Source of the DNA: Pseudopedobacter sp039918235 | GTDB taxonomy: Bacteria > Bacteroidota > Bacteroidia > Sphingobacteriales > Sphingobacteriaceae | Reading direction: 5' to 3' | DNA length: 64,000 bases | NCBI GenBank assembly: GCA_039918235.1 | Contig: JBDSHZ010000062.1 | Span: 14,047 to 78,046, forward strand | In this document: one piece after another, positions 51,633 to 61,326 of the stretch | How positions within the stretch are numbered: position 1 is the first letter of the stretch | Layout: the number at the start of each line of letters is the position of its first letter | Notes under the pieces: generated by a model | Told to the model about the DNA's origin: nothing | Databases searched by the model: none | The model's input: the letters and a program-made list of their open reading frames with translations, nothing else | Translations under genes and position numbers: made by a program

Positions 51633-52649
51633 ATGAAATACAATATTTTAGGAAATACAGGCTTAAAAGTTTCTGAACTATGTTTAGGAACCATGACTTT
51701 TGGAGGAAAAGGAGTGTGGGTGCCTATTGGTACGCTTCCTCAAAATGAAGTAAACGACCTAATGAAGATTGCAGTAGATGGAGGCATCAACTTCATTGAT
51801 ACCGCTAACATTTACAGCGAAGGAATCAGTGAGGAAATGACAGGCAAAGCCATTAAAGATTTAGGTTTGAAACGTGATGATTTAATTATTGCTACCAAAG
51901 TACGTGGCAAAATGAGCGAAAATCCAAACGGTAGTGGCTTGACTAGAAAACATATTCTTCAGCAGGCAGAAGAAAGCTTAAAACGTTTGGGGATGGATTA
52001 TATTGATCTCTATCAAATCCACGGTTTTGATCCGCTGACGCCTTTGGAAGAAACTTTATCCGCTTTGGATATTTTGGTGCAACATGGCAAAGTACGCTAT
52101 ATAGGTTGCAGTAATTTGGCCGCTTGGCAAATTATGAAAGCGCTGAGTATTTCTGAAAGAGAGCGTTATGCTAAATTTATTTCCTTACAGGCTTATTATA
52201 CCATTGCAGGAAGAGATTTAGAAAGAGAAATAATTCCATTATTAAAAGATCAGAAACTGGGTTTAATGGTATGGAGTCCGTTAGCTGGTGGTTTATTGAG
52301 CGGTAAATTTGACCGCAATACCTCACCGGAAGAAAGCAGAAGAGCCAGTTTTGATTTCCCTCCAGTAAATAAAGAAAAAGCTTTTGACATTGTGGATGTC
52401 ATGAGACCAATAGCAGAAAGTAAAGGCGTTTCTGTAGCTCAAATTGCATTAGCTTGGTTATTAAATCAGCAAGTAGTGAGCAGTGTAATTGTAGGTGCTA
52501 AAAAAGCAAGTCAATTAGAAGATAACTTGAAAGCTATCGACATTAGCTTTAGTTCCGAAGAATTAAACCAATTGGACGAAGCCAGTAAATTGCCGGCCGA
52601 ATATCCGGGTTGGATGTTAGACAGACAAGGCGCTGATAGACAAGTCTAA
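51633..52649 (+). CDS. Aldo/keto reductase
   Basis: The 338-residue (alpha/beta)8 NADPH-dependent reductase has the catalytic Asp in FIDTANIY, the active-site Lys in IIATKVRG and the His in LYQIHGFDPLTPLEE. SLQAYYTIAGRDLEREIIP and VGAKKASQLEDNLKAI form the cofactor site. It belongs to the broad YajO/Tas-like group that reduces aldehydes; the physiological substrate is unknown. A strong terminator follows. Confidence 0.93.
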   Translation: MKYNILGNTGLKVSELCLGTMTFGGKGVWVPIGTLPQNEVNDLMKIAVDGGINFIDTANIYSEGISEEMTGKAIKDLGLKRDDLIIATKVRGKMSENPNGSGLTRKHILQQAEESLKRLGMDYIDLYQIHGFDPLTPLEETLSALDILVQHGKVRYIGCSNLAAWQIMKALSISERERYAKFISLQAYYTIAGRDLEREIIPLLKDQKLGLMVWSPLAGGLLSGKFDRNTSPEESRRASFDFPPVNKEKAFDIVDVMRPIAESKGVSVAQIALAWLLNQQVVSSVIVGAKKASQLEDNLKAIDISFSSEELNQLDEASKLPAEYPGWMLDRQGADRQV

Positions 52650-52659
52650 TCAATTACCA

Positions 52660-52692
52660 AATCCCGATAAAATTTATCGGGATTTGATTTTT
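52660..52692 (+). terminator. Terminator after the aldo/keto reductase gene
   Basis: AATCCCGATAA pairs with TTATCGGGATT around a two- to three-base loop, then a T-rich tract. The palindrome closely resembles the abnormal anticodon arm in the tRNA-like units at the window start. Confidence 0.88.
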
Positions 52693-52806
52693 TGTGATGA
52701 AATCAGAACCTTTTGAGATTTCCCACTGTATTTCAACATCACACATCAACTTTATTTAATGAAATCGTTTTGGCTTTACAATGAGATTAGTGCATCTTTT
52801 TAGAAA

Positions 52807-53577
52807 CTACTGCTCCTCATAATGATAAGTTAAACCACCATCAACAAAATAAGTGCTTCCTGTAATATAACTTGCTTCATCACTCGCTAAAAATGCCACT
52901 AAAGAGGCTACTTCTTCTGTAGTTCCAAAACGTTTCATAGGAATGTTTTTACTCACCTTTTCAAACTGCTCTTTATTAGCAATCAGTTTTTGATTAATAG
53001 GCGTTGCAATGGCTCCTGGTGCAACATTGTTAATCCTGATGTTTAAGGGAGCTAGTTCAGTTGCTAAATTTCGCATCAACATTTTTAAACCGCCTTTGCT
53101 GGCGCAATAAGCTGCAAAATGCGGAAAAATGATCTCTTCATGAACAGAGCTCATATTGATTACCGCTCCTGCTCTGTTTTCCTTTTTACAATATTTTACA
53201 AAAGCTTGAGTACCAAAGAAAACGCCTTTTAAATTCGTGTCCATCACTAAGTCGTAATCTTCTTCGGTAACATCCCAAAAATCTGCATTGCGCTCCACAC
53301 CTGCGTTGTTCACTAAAATATCTAAACTTCCAAAAGCTTTAATGGCTTCGTTTACCAAATCAATGGCGTTATGCGATTGGCTTACATCTTCTTTTACAAA
53401 AGCAACTTTGTTACCATAAACTTCAATTTCTTTAATGAGCGCTTTTTCGTCATCTTCAAAATGACGCCCGTTTAAAATAATGTTTGCGCCTTCTTGTGCG
53501 AAACGTTTGGCACAGGCTTCTCCAATTCCAGATGTACTTCCTGTAATCAGGATATTTTTATTTTTAAATCTTTCCAT
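52807..53577 (-). CDS. Short-chain dehydrogenase/reductase (glucose 1-dehydrogenase-like)
   Basis: This 256-residue classical SDR has the cofactor motif TGSTSGIGEACAKRF, NNAGVERNADF, the catalytic Ser of INMSSVHE and the Y-x3-K pair in YCASKGGLKML. The C-terminal GSTYFVDGGLTYHY is typical of glucose 1-dehydrogenase-like SDRs. The gene lies about 50 bases downstream of the GH63-type glucosidase gene on the same strand, which suggests a shared role in sugar metabolism. Confidence 0.9.
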   Translation of the reverse strand: MERFKNKNILITGSTSGIGEACAKRFAQEGANIILNGRHFEDDEKALIKEIEVYGNKVAFVKEDVSQSHNAIDLVNEAIKAFGSLDILVNNAGVERNADFWDVTEEDYDLVMDTNLKGVFFGTQAFVKYCKKENRAGAVINMSSVHEEIIFPHFAAYCASKGGLKMLMRNLATELAPLNIRINNVAPGAIATPINQKLIANKEQFEKVSKNIPMKRFGTTEEVASLVAFLASDEASYITGSTYFVDGGLTYHYEEQ

Positions 53578-53626
53578 TTAATTTATTGATAATAGACTTA
53601 TTTTTTCTTTTAAATTTTGAATTAAA

Positions 53627-56221
53627 TTATATCAATAATGCAACCAAACCCGTCCAACCAGTTTGATGGCTTGCACCTAAACCTTTTCCGTTATCTCCGT
53701 TAAAATATTCGTGAAAAAGAATGTAATCTTTAAAATGTTCATCGGTTTGCAGTTTGTGGTTATTTCCAAAGACAGCCCGATTACCGTTTTCATCTTTTAA
53801 AAATATGGATTTTAATCGAGTAGATACTTGAGCGGCGGCTTTTTTAATGGTGGTATAATTGCCAGAATTAGAGGGCATCTCTATCTTAAAATCAGTGCCA
53901 TAATAATCATGGAAACGATTCATCGCATCTATTAGAAGATAGTTTACGGGCATCCATATGGGACCACGCCAATTACTGTTCCCACCAAACATTCCAGTAT
54001 CGCTTTCGGCAGGTGTATATTTAACAGTGAGCAGTTCTCCATCTAGCTCAAATTTGAATGGATTTTCTTCATAAACTTTAGAAATAGACCTTATCCCGTA
54101 TGCAGATAGAAACTCTTTTTCGTCCAACATTCTTCTTAAAAGGCATTTCATTCGATGCCCTCTTAGCAGACTCAACAATTGGAAGTTTCCTTCTTCATTT
54201 GTGCCTTCCCAATTGCTGACTAATGACGCAAGATCAGGTCTTTTTTGGGTGAACCATTTGATGTGTGAAACCAGACGGGGCAATTTATCCCAATTGGTTT
54301 CTTCTATTACATCAACAGCTATTAAAGGAAGTAAGCCAACCAACGTTCTAAGCTTTAATCTTTTCCAACTTCCATCTTCAGACCGCAACATATCATAATA
54401 AAAACCATCCTCTTCATCCCATAAGCCAACACCTTCCGTGTTGTTCATGTTTGCCATTGCACCAGCGATATAGAAAAAATGTTCTGAAAATTTAATCGCC
54501 ATATCTTCATAAACAGGATTGTCATAAGATAATTCCATGGCAATTCGCATCATATTTAACGCATACATGGCCATCCAGCTGGTGCCATCAGACTGTTCTA
54601 AAATGTTTCCGTATGGCAAAGGTTTACTGCGGTCAAATACACCTATATTATCCAAACCCAAAAAACCTCCTTCAAAAATATTGTTGCCTTCGGTATCTTT
54701 TCTGTTTACCCACCAAGTAAAATTTATCAATAGCTTATGAAATACCTTTTCCAGAAAAATTAGATCACCTTTTCCGGTCTGCTCCTTTCCAATTTTATAC
54801 ACCTTCCAAGTAGCCAAGGAATGTACCGGAGGATTTACGTCACTAAAATTCCACTCGTAAGCCGGTAACTGTCCGTTCGGGTGCATGTACCTTTCATTAA
54901 TGAGCAATAAGATTTGGTCTTTTGCAAATTCAATATCAATACTAGCTATTGGGATGCAGTGAAAAGCCAGGTCCCAAGCAGCAAACCAAGGATATTCCCA
55001 ATTATCGGGCATAGAAATAATATCAGCTGCCATCAAGTGTTTCCAATCTTCATTTCTCCCATCTTGATGGCTTTTTGGTGGCGGTATTTTACCGCTGTCT
55101 CCTTCCAGCCAATCTTTCACATAATAGTAATAAAACTGCTTGCTCCATAACATGCCGGCCCAAGCTTGCCTTTGCACTAATTTTTCATCCTCGTTTTTGT
55201 CCTTTTGTTTTTCGGCATAAAATTCATCGGCGGAAGCAACCTGTGTATTAAAAATTTTCTCAAAATCTTTAAAAGGTTGCTCTATTTTATTGACAGCTAA
55301 ACGTAATTGAAGGGTTACAATTCCCTTAGCGGGGATTTGCTTTTGATAATGCAAAGCGACTTTTGTTCCACTTCGCTGCGGACTTACAGCTTCTTTTTTA
55401 CCCTCAACTATAAACTCATGAATGCCGTCTTTAACATATGGAGCTTTGTTTTCTACACTGTAAAGTTTCTGGTCATTGCTAATGTTTTCTGTGAAAAGAA
55501 AGGGAGCTTCTTCGTCAATGTAGCAATAGTAGTTTCCAATTTTTTTGGTCTGCAACAAGAGCACATTTTTATCTGTTGGAGATATAATGGGCTTTTCCGA
55601 CTCGTTCCAATCTAGCGTATTTCTAAACCAGATTGTTGGTAAAATATGTAATGGTGCGTCTTTATCTCCTCTATTAAAGATTGTGTATTTAATCAGGATA
55701 TCTTCAGAATCGGCTTTTGAATATTCTATAAAAACATCAAAATATTCATCGTTATCAAAAATCCCTGTATCTATCAGTTCAAATTCTGGGTCGCTTTTTC
55801 CCCTCTTCCGGTTTTCTTCTACCAATTTTTGGTATGGGAATTCCTGATGAGGATACTTATATAAAAACTTCATATAACTGTGAGACGGCACATTATCCAA
55901 ATAATAATAGAGCTCTTTCACATCCTCGCCATGGTTTCCTTCATTGTTAGTGAGACCAAAAAGTCGTTCTTTTAAGATAGCATCTTTTTCATTCCATAAA
56001 GCCAGAGATAAACATAAAAACTGTTGATCATCACTGATTCCGCCAATTCCATCTTCTCCCCAGCGATAAGCTTTACTTCTTGCCATATCGTGACTAATGA
56101 ATTCCCAGGCACTTCCAGTTGAACTATAATCTTCCCTTACCGTTCCCCATTGCCTTTCCGAAAGGTAAGGTCCCCATTTTCGCCAAGGTTGCGGATTTTC
56201 AAGCTTTTTATGTTCTTTCAT
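53627..56221 (-). CDS. GH63-type glucosidase (MGH1-like glycoside hydrolase)
   Basis: From ATG 56221 the protein is 864 residues (a TTG two codons upstream is not preferred). The N-terminal part starts WRKWGPYLSERQWGTVREDYS, the hallmark of this family, and forms a beta-sandwich. The C-terminal (alpha/alpha)6 barrel (about residues 340-864) includes WFAAWDLAFH, NGQLPAYEWNFSD, DGTSWMAMYALNM and SNWRGPIWMPVNY. It has no signal peptide, so it acts in the cytoplasm, perhaps on trehalose- or glucosylglycerate-like compounds. Confidence 0.88.
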   Translation of the reverse strand: MKEHKKLENPQPWRKWGPYLSERQWGTVREDYSSTGSAWEFISHDMARSKAYRWGEDGIGGISDDQQFLCLSLALWNEKDAILKERLFGLTNNEGNHGEDVKELYYYLDNVPSHSYMKFLYKYPHQEFPYQKLVEENRKRGKSDPEFELIDTGIFDNDEYFDVFIEYSKADSEDILIKYTIFNRGDKDAPLHILPTIWFRNTLDWNESEKPIISPTDKNVLLLQTKKIGNYYCYIDEEAPFLFTENISNDQKLYSVENKAPYVKDGIHEFIVEGKKEAVSPQRSGTKVALHYQKQIPAKGIVTLQLRLAVNKIEQPFKDFEKIFNTQVASADEFYAEKQKDKNEDEKLVQRQAWAGMLWSKQFYYYYVKDWLEGDSGKIPPPKSHQDGRNEDWKHLMAADIISMPDNWEYPWFAAWDLAFHCIPIASIDIEFAKDQILLLINERYMHPNGQLPAYEWNFSDVNPPVHSLATWKVYKIGKEQTGKGDLIFLEKVFHKLLINFTWWVNRKDTEGNNIFEGGFLGLDNIGVFDRSKPLPYGNILEQSDGTSWMAMYALNMMRIAMELSYDNPVYEDMAIKFSEHFFYIAGAMANMNNTEGVGLWDEEDGFYYDMLRSEDGSWKRLKLRTLVGLLPLIAVDVIEETNWDKLPRLVSHIKWFTQKRPDLASLVSNWEGTNEEGNFQLLSLLRGHRMKCLLRRMLDEKEFLSAYGIRSISKVYEENPFKFELDGELLTVKYTPAESDTGMFGGNSNWRGPIWMPVNYLLIDAMNRFHDYYGTDFKIEMPSNSGNYTTIKKAAAQVSTRLKSIFLKDENGNRAVFGNNHKLQTDEHFKDYILFHEYFNGDNGKGLGASHQTGWTGLVALLI

Positions 56222-56419
56222 AAGCAATTTTGATTGATTAATTTTTGACTGAAAGAATATTCATTAATCCAATCATTCCTTCTTTCAACATTAATACACT
56301 TTTAACATCAAGATACAGTTACTGTTTTGATAAAAACCTCAATTGCAATTAAATAATTACCCATTATTTTTCATCTTCCTATTTATTCCCTTAAATTTGA
56401 GGCACACATTAAGAATGTT

Positions 56420-56599
56420 ATGGAAGAAAGATTTGAATATCAAGATTATAACTGGTTGTATTACGTAATCGGATTAGTTTGTGGCGCATTAACTGGCTGG
56501 GCTGTGGAAGGTCATATCATTATTGGTGCAATTTTAGGCTTATTAACCGGTGGACTTTTTCAGTTCCTGATTAACAAAAGCCGTGGAGAGCAAGCCTAA
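56420..56599 (+). CDS. Small two-helix membrane protein
   Basis: This 59-residue gene encodes MEERFEYQDYNWLYYV, then two hydrophobic segments (WLYYVIGLVCGALTGWAV and HIIIGAILGLLTGGLFQFL), and ends NKSRGEQA. The second helix is rich in Gly and Leu. It overlaps the next small gene, which in turn overlaps the symporter start, so all three are translated in series. A role as a symporter accessory is inferred from this coupling. Confidence 0.72.
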   Translation: MEERFEYQDYNWLYYVIGLVCGALTGWAVEGHIIIGAILGLLTGGLFQFLINKSRGEQA

Positions 56600-56711
56600 A
56601 CAGGAGCTACCACCGTTTATAAAAAGCTGGAACCAGTTTTACATTATTGTAATCTGTTGGCTGGTCCTGCTTATTTTCCTTTTTAACCTCGTCACCACCC
56701 ATTTTTCATGA
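56583..56711 (+). CDS. 42-residue single-helix membrane peptide
   Basis: It starts at GTG 56583 within the previous gene and ends at TGA 56709-56711, with ATGA overlap to the symporter ATG at 56708. The peptide has a short proline-rich cytoplasmic start (ESKPKQELPPFIKSWN) and one hydrophobic helix (FYIIVICWLVLLIFLFNLV). The size and position match tiny subunits encoded just ahead of some sodium:solute symporters. It is too short for automated calling but the overlaps on both sides support it. Confidence 0.68.
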   Translation: MESKPKQELPPFIKSWNQFYIIVICWLVLLIFLFNLVTTHFS

Positions 56712-58405
56712 GTGCGATAGACTGGATTGTACTGGGCAGTACCATTTTGTTTATCGTGGCTTACGGCATTTACAAAAGCCGTGGGCAAAAAAATATTGAC
56801 GGCTACCTTTTGGGCGACCGCTCTATGCCTTGGTACAGCGTTGGTCTTTCCGTAATGGCTACACAGGCAAGTGCCATTACTTTTCTTTCGGCTCCAGGTT
56901 TGGCCTATTCAGACGGAATGCGCTTTGTACAGTTCTATTTTGGATTGCCTGTAGCCATGATCATCCTCTGCATTACCTTTGTTCCCATTTATCATCAACT
57001 GAAAGTTTATACCGCTTATGAGTTTTTAGAGCAACGTTTTGATTTGAAAACCAGGGCTTTAACCGCGTTCTTGTTTCTGATTCAGCGAGGTTTATCAACC
57101 GGAATTACCATTTATGCACCTTCCATTATTCTATCCACCATTTTAAATATCGATACTACTTACACCACCTTATTTATAGGAACAGTTGTAGTTTTATACA
57201 CCGTTTATGGCGGTACAAAAGCGGTTTCGTACACTCAAATGTTGCAAATGAGCATTATATTTTCCGGACTTTTTTTAGCCGGATTTGTAGTGGTTTCTTT
57301 GCTTCCTGATAGCGTGGGCTTTACCCGAGCTTTAGACATTGCCGGTAAAATGGATAAAATGAACGTGATTGACTGGACTTTTGACATGGACAATAAATAC
57401 ACCGTTTGGACGGGAATTATCGGCGGTTTATTTCTTCAATTATCTTATTTCGGTACCGATCAATCTCAGGTCGGGCGTTATTTAACCGGAAGTTCAGTTG
57501 GGCAAAGCCGGATGGGCTTGTTGATGAACGCCATGCTTAAAATCCCAATGCAGTTTATGATTTTACTGATCGGGATTCTGGTTTTTGCCTTTTACCAATA
57601 CAAAAAGCCTCCCGTTTTCTTCAATACTTATGAGGTGAATAAAATTGAAAATTCTGCTTACAAAACTGAGTTTAAAGAAAGAGAAAAGGATTTTGATTTG
57701 GCTTTCGCCAATAAAAAAGAAAAGGTAATTGCTTTAGAAAGTGCGCTCAGCAACAAAAAAAATGTTGCCGAAGCGAGTGCTTCCGTTAAAGCTGCCAATG
57801 AAAAGCTGCAACAAAAAAGAGCCGATGCTTTAGCCGTCATGAAAAAGAATGATGCTAATGCTGATTTAGACGATACTAATTATGTTTTCTTGCGTTTTGT
57901 TACCCAATATTTACCCAAAGGGTTAATCGGTTTGCTGATTGCCATTGTATGTATGGCTTCCATGGGCTCTACAGCAAGTGCTTTAAATTCGCTGGCTTCT
58001 ACCACATCTGTAGATATTTATAAAAGGCTCATTAATAAGAGTGGAACAGATTTACGTTACCTCAACATCAGCAAAATCACTACCTTATTTTGGGGAGTGG
58101 TGAGTATTGGAATGGCATTATTCGCCAGTAAATTGGGCAATTTATTAGAAGCTGTAAATATTTTGGGTTCATTATTTTATGGAACCATCTTAGGTGTTTT
58201 CTTAGTCGCTTTTTATGTAAAATCAATTGGTGGTAAAGCAGTTTTCTATGCTGCTTTATTAACCGAAGTCTTCGTATTCATCGCCTACAAATTTGACTGG
58301 ATGGCTTATCTATGGCTCAACCTTTTTGGCTGTGTGCTGGTAATTGGGTTTGGGCTGGTGCTGGAGCGGGTGATTGGGAAATCTGTTTCTGGTAAAGTAT
58401 CTTAA
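56708..58405 (+). CDS. Sodium:solute symporter (SSS family) with a coiled-coil insert
   Basis: The 565-residue protein has about 13 hydrophobic helices. SSS marks are GDRSMPWYSVGLSVMATQASAITFLSAPG, TVYGGTKAVSYTQMLQM, and MASMGSTASALNSLASTTSVDIYKRL. Between helices at about residues 300-395 lies a charged, Ala- and Lys-rich coiled-coil insert not seen in standard SSS proteins. It is preceded by two overlapping micro-membrane proteins and followed by an SMP-30 lactonase, suggesting uptake of a sugar or sugar acid. Confidence 0.9.
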   Translation: MSAIDWIVLGSTILFIVAYGIYKSRGQKNIDGYLLGDRSMPWYSVGLSVMATQASAITFLSAPGLAYSDGMRFVQFYFGLPVAMIILCITFVPIYHQLKVYTAYEFLEQRFDLKTRALTAFLFLIQRGLSTGITIYAPSIILSTILNIDTTYTTLFIGTVVVLYTVYGGTKAVSYTQMLQMSIIFSGLFLAGFVVVSLLPDSVGFTRALDIAGKMDKMNVIDWTFDMDNKYTVWTGIIGGLFLQLSYFGTDQSQVGRYLTGSSVGQSRMGLLMNAMLKIPMQFMILLIGILVFAFYQYKKPPVFFNTYEVNKIENSAYKTEFKEREKDFDLAFANKKEKVIALESALSNKKNVAEASASVKAANEKLQQKRADALAVMKKNDANADLDDTNYVFLRFVTQYLPKGLIGLLIAIVCMASMGSTASALNSLASTTSVDIYKRLINKSGTDLRYLNISKITTLFWGVVSIGMALFASKLGNLLEAVNILGSLFYGTILGVFLVAFYVKSIGGKAVFYAALLTEVFVFIAYKFDWMAYLWLNLFGCVLVIGFGLVLERVIGKSVSGKVS

Positions 58406-58494
58406 AAAAGCAGGGTCCTCTGCGAGAGACTCTGCTTGTACCTAAAAGAACCCAAAATAATTAATTAATTTAGTACCGAGCCTAACCATCAAAA

Positions 58495-59373
58495 ATGTAC
58501 CAACTACTAATTTTACTACTATTGGCAGATATCCAAACCTTTGCGCAAAGCGAATCGCCTTTTGCAGAAAAAGAAGCTACTAAAATCTCGTCTCAGTTCA
58601 GTTTTACTGAAGGTCCGGCGAGGGATAAAAAAGGAGATGTTTACTTCACCGATCAACCAAATAACACCATTTGGAAATATAATAAGAAAGGAGAATTGAC
58701 TTTGTTTTTGAAAGATACAGGTCGTTCTAATGGTTTATATTTTGATAAAAAAGGGAATCTTTTATCCTGTGCCGATGAGAAATTTGAGCTTTGGTCTATT
58801 AAAAAAGACGGGAGTCATGAAGTTCTTTTGAGCGCCATTGACAACAAAGAAATGAACGGGCCAAATGATCTTTGGATTGCACCAAAATCAGGATTAATCT
58901 ACTTTACTGATCCTTATTATCAACGTGATTATTGGACAAGGAAAAAACCTCAGTTAGCAGCTGAAAGATTATATTATTTCAATCAGAAAACCAAAGAACT
59001 TACTACAATAAGTGATGATTTTGTGAAACCAAACGGCATTGTGGGGACTAAAGATGGGAAAACATTATATGTTGCAGATATTGGTGCAAACAAAACCTAT
59101 CGTTATGAAATTAAAGAAGACGGTTCTTTAGGGGAAAGAATTTTATTTTTGAACAAAGGCTCTGATGGGATGACCATTGATGAAGCTGGGAATGTTTATT
59201 TAACTGGTGATGGCGTTAGTGCTTATAATCCTTCAGGAGAGGAAATCGGTCACATTGCTATTGCTGAAAAATGGACTGCTAACGTATGTTTTAGTGGGAA
59301 GAAAAAAGATTTTCTTTTTATTACAGCAAGTAAAAGCATTTATAAAATTAAGATGAAAATTAAAGGGGTATAA
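58495..59373 (+). CDS. Secreted SMP-30/gluconolactonase-like protein
   Basis: The 292-residue protein has a signal peptide (YQLLILLLLADIQTFAQ) and a six-bladed propeller of the SMP-30/Gluconolactonase/LRE type: FTEGPARDKKGDVYFTDQPNN, GRSNGLYFDKKGNL, NGPNDLWIAPKSGLIYFTDPYYQR, KPNGIVGTKDGKTLYVAD and GSDGMTIDEAGNVYLTG. The Glu, Asn and Asp metal ligands of the family are present in those blocks. It should hydrolyse sugar lactones in the periplasm, in keeping with the symporter upstream. Confidence 0.88.
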   Translation: MYQLLILLLLADIQTFAQSESPFAEKEATKISSQFSFTEGPARDKKGDVYFTDQPNNTIWKYNKKGELTLFLKDTGRSNGLYFDKKGNLLSCADEKFELWSIKKDGSHEVLLSAIDNKEMNGPNDLWIAPKSGLIYFTDPYYQRDYWTRKKPQLAAERLYYFNQKTKELTTISDDFVKPNGIVGTKDGKTLYVADIGANKTYRYEIKEDGSLGERILFLNKGSDGMTIDEAGNVYLTGDGVSAYNPSGEEIGHIAIAEKWTANVCFSGKKKDFLFITASKSIYKIKMKIKGV

Positions 59374-59395
59374 ATTATACCCCTTTAATTTTCAT
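59353..59395. terminator. 43-bp perfect palindrome, bidirectional terminator
   Basis: Two perfect 21-bp arms (59353-59373 and 59375-59395) flank a single base. The left arm is the coding end of the SMP-30 gene including its stop codon; the right arm ends five bases before the transglutaminase stop. It can end both convergent transcripts and forms an exceptionally strong hairpin. Confidence 0.88.
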
Positions 59396-59399
59396 CCAT

Positions 59400-60350
59400 T
59401 TATTGTTGCTGCTGTTGCATATCCATAAACTTTCGGTAAGAATTAATAGGAGCATCATGAATACTGACCAAAGCTTCTACTTCCTCTAATTGAGGGACAG
59501 GATCATTTTCATAAGCCACACTCACCTTCACTTCTAAAGTATGTCCAGAAGTTCCTTTATATGTTCCTTTTACAGGGCTACAATCAATAAAATTTCTTCC
59601 GACAGCTAACCTTACATGTGTGTCATCTACCACACAATTGTTGGTGGGATCAAATCCTAACCAACCATAATTAGGTAAGTAAGCCTCCACCCAAGCGTGG
59701 GTTGCGCCTTCACCTCTCATTCCATTTTTATTTGGGCAGATGTAGCCACTCACATAACAAGCTGGAATTTTCATGCTTCGTAGCATAAACAGCAAGATAT
59801 GGGCAAAATCCTGACAAACACCAGATTTCAGTTTCCAAATTTCTTCCAGGGTGGTTTCAACAGTAGTGACTCCTTTAATGTATTTAAAGTTGTTATAAAC
59901 GTAATCACAAAGGTATTTTGCTACTTCAAAAGGAGTCTGTTCTTTAATATTTAAAGAATTAATAATATTTTTTGTTTCTTCCTGAGATTTAAAATGCTCT
60001 TGTTTCAGGTAATTGATATAAGGAAGCTGGTGAGATAACCTAGTGAGTGTTGCCCATTGGTCTTCTAAAAATATATTGGTATCTGGTGCAGGTTTCTTCT
60101 TCACATTTACCACAATAATCGACTCAATTTTCAACATTTTATGAAACTCGGGATTGGTAAAAGTACCCACTTCGTTGCCGTAATAATCTGTAAAGATATC
60201 TACAGTTGGGTCTCCCGTTATTTTTAGTTGATGTTCAATCACATCTTGTTGACTATCCTTTATAGGATAAAGCATAATCTGGTTTGCACTATCATAAGCC
60301 ACACCTTCATAAGTATAAGTAGTAGTATGATGTACTGTAAATTTAGGCAT
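59400..60350 (-). CDS. Transglutaminase-like protein with bacterial N-terminal domain
   Basis: The 316-residue protein starts with the BTLN domain FTVHHTTTYTYEGVAYDSANQIMLYP and continues with a transglutaminase core: Cys in LKSGVCQDFAHILLFMLRSMKIPACYVSGY, His in GATHAWVEAYLP and Asp in GWLGFDPTNN. It is the last gene of the conserved trio with alpha-E and ATP-grasp proteins. The trio probably ligates or trims an amide-linked peptide or glutamyl compound; the actual product is not known. Confidence 0.93.
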   Translation of the reverse strand: MPKFTVHHTTTYTYEGVAYDSANQIMLYPIKDSQQDVIEHQLKITGDPTVDIFTDYYGNEVGTFTNPEFHKMLKIESIIVVNVKKKPAPDTNIFLEDQWATLTRLSHQLPYINYLKQEHFKSQEETKNIINSLNIKEQTPFEVAKYLCDYVYNNFKYIKGVTTVETTLEEIWKLKSGVCQDFAHILLFMLRSMKIPACYVSGYICPNKNGMRGEGATHAWVEAYLPNYGWLGFDPTNNCVVDDTHVRLAVGRNFIDCSPVKGTYKGTSGHTLEVKVSVAYENDPVPQLEEVEALVSIHDAPINSYRKFMDMQQQQQ

Positions 60351-60376
60351 TGATTAATTTTTAGGTCTGGTATTAT

Positions 60377-61312
60377 TTAATTGAATGCAAAGTAATAATG
60401 ATTTAGTGCACTGCCAATAGCTAATAACTCTTGTTTAATTTCATGAAGATACTCTTTTAAGCCTTTTGCTTCTAAATCTTTCATGTCAGAATATCGGATA
60501 TCACTTTCTAACTTTCCGATCATAAAACTCAAAGCCTTATAAGCTTCGCTATTGCGATCTGTTTTTAAGGTTGAAAAAGATTGCTTCAATCTTGTTACAG
60601 AATAGATGATGGAGCGGGGAAAATGTTCGTTCCAAACAATTTGATGGATGATATTTCCTGAATCTAATGCCGAACGATAACTCTTCAGAAAAACCTCGTA
60701 TCCAGAAATGGAGAGTAAGAGGTATTTCCAATAAGTTGGATCAGAACGCTCTTCTAATGAATAATCCAGCTCACTAAATTTAACATTCAAAATATCTACT
60801 GACTGCATGGCTCTTTCCAGGTATTTACCAATATTCATGAAATAATAACCTTCATTTCTTGACATTGTAATTTCACAGGTGCCATAGTAATGCATTCCTT
60901 GCTTTACCAGATCATCAATTTCAGAAACAGGATCTTCAGTTTGTAATGCTTTTTCTAATTTGCTCTGCCGGGTAATGTGGTAATAATCATTTAGGCATTG
61001 CCAAAGTTCTTTGGTCACATTATCCTGTACAGACCTGGCATTTTCTCTGGACTTGTTCACCAAATTAAAAACAGAATTTTTATTCAGCTTATCAGTAACC
61101 ATAAATTGGATCACTTTTCTTCCCTCATATTTAACTTCTTCCATCGTATGTGGAAGCATATCACTAAAGATCATCAATACCGGTCGCCAGCTAAACTGCT
61201 CAAACTCATCCTGAGAATAAGCATAATTTACCCTTAGCAACCTTAATATCCCATCACAACGCTCCATGTATCTCGACATCCAATACAAAGAATTGGCAAC
61301 TCTACTTAACAT
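60377..61312 (-). CDS. Alpha-E domain protein
   Basis: The 311-residue all-helical protein matches the alpha-E family: MLSRVANSLYWMSRYMERCDGILRLLRVNY, ARSVQDNVTKELWQCLNDYYH and FMNIGKYLERAMQSVDILNVKF. It is the middle gene of the ATP-grasp/alpha-E/transglutaminase trio and probably supports or forms a complex with the ligase. Its biochemistry is not defined. Confidence 0.92.
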   Translation of the reverse strand: MLSRVANSLYWMSRYMERCDGILRLLRVNYAYSQDEFEQFSWRPVLMIFSDMLPHTMEEVKYEGRKVIQFMVTDKLNKNSVFNLVNKSRENARSVQDNVTKELWQCLNDYYHITRQSKLEKALQTEDPVSEIDDLVKQGMHYYGTCEITMSRNEGYYFMNIGKYLERAMQSVDILNVKFSELDYSLEERSDPTYWKYLLLSISGYEVFLKSYRSALDSGNIIHQIVWNEHFPRSIIYSVTRLKQSFSTLKTDRNSEAYKALSFMIGKLESDIRYSDMKDLEAKGLKEYLHEIKQELLAIGSALNHYYFAFN

Positions 61313-61326
61313 ATATTTTAATTAAA

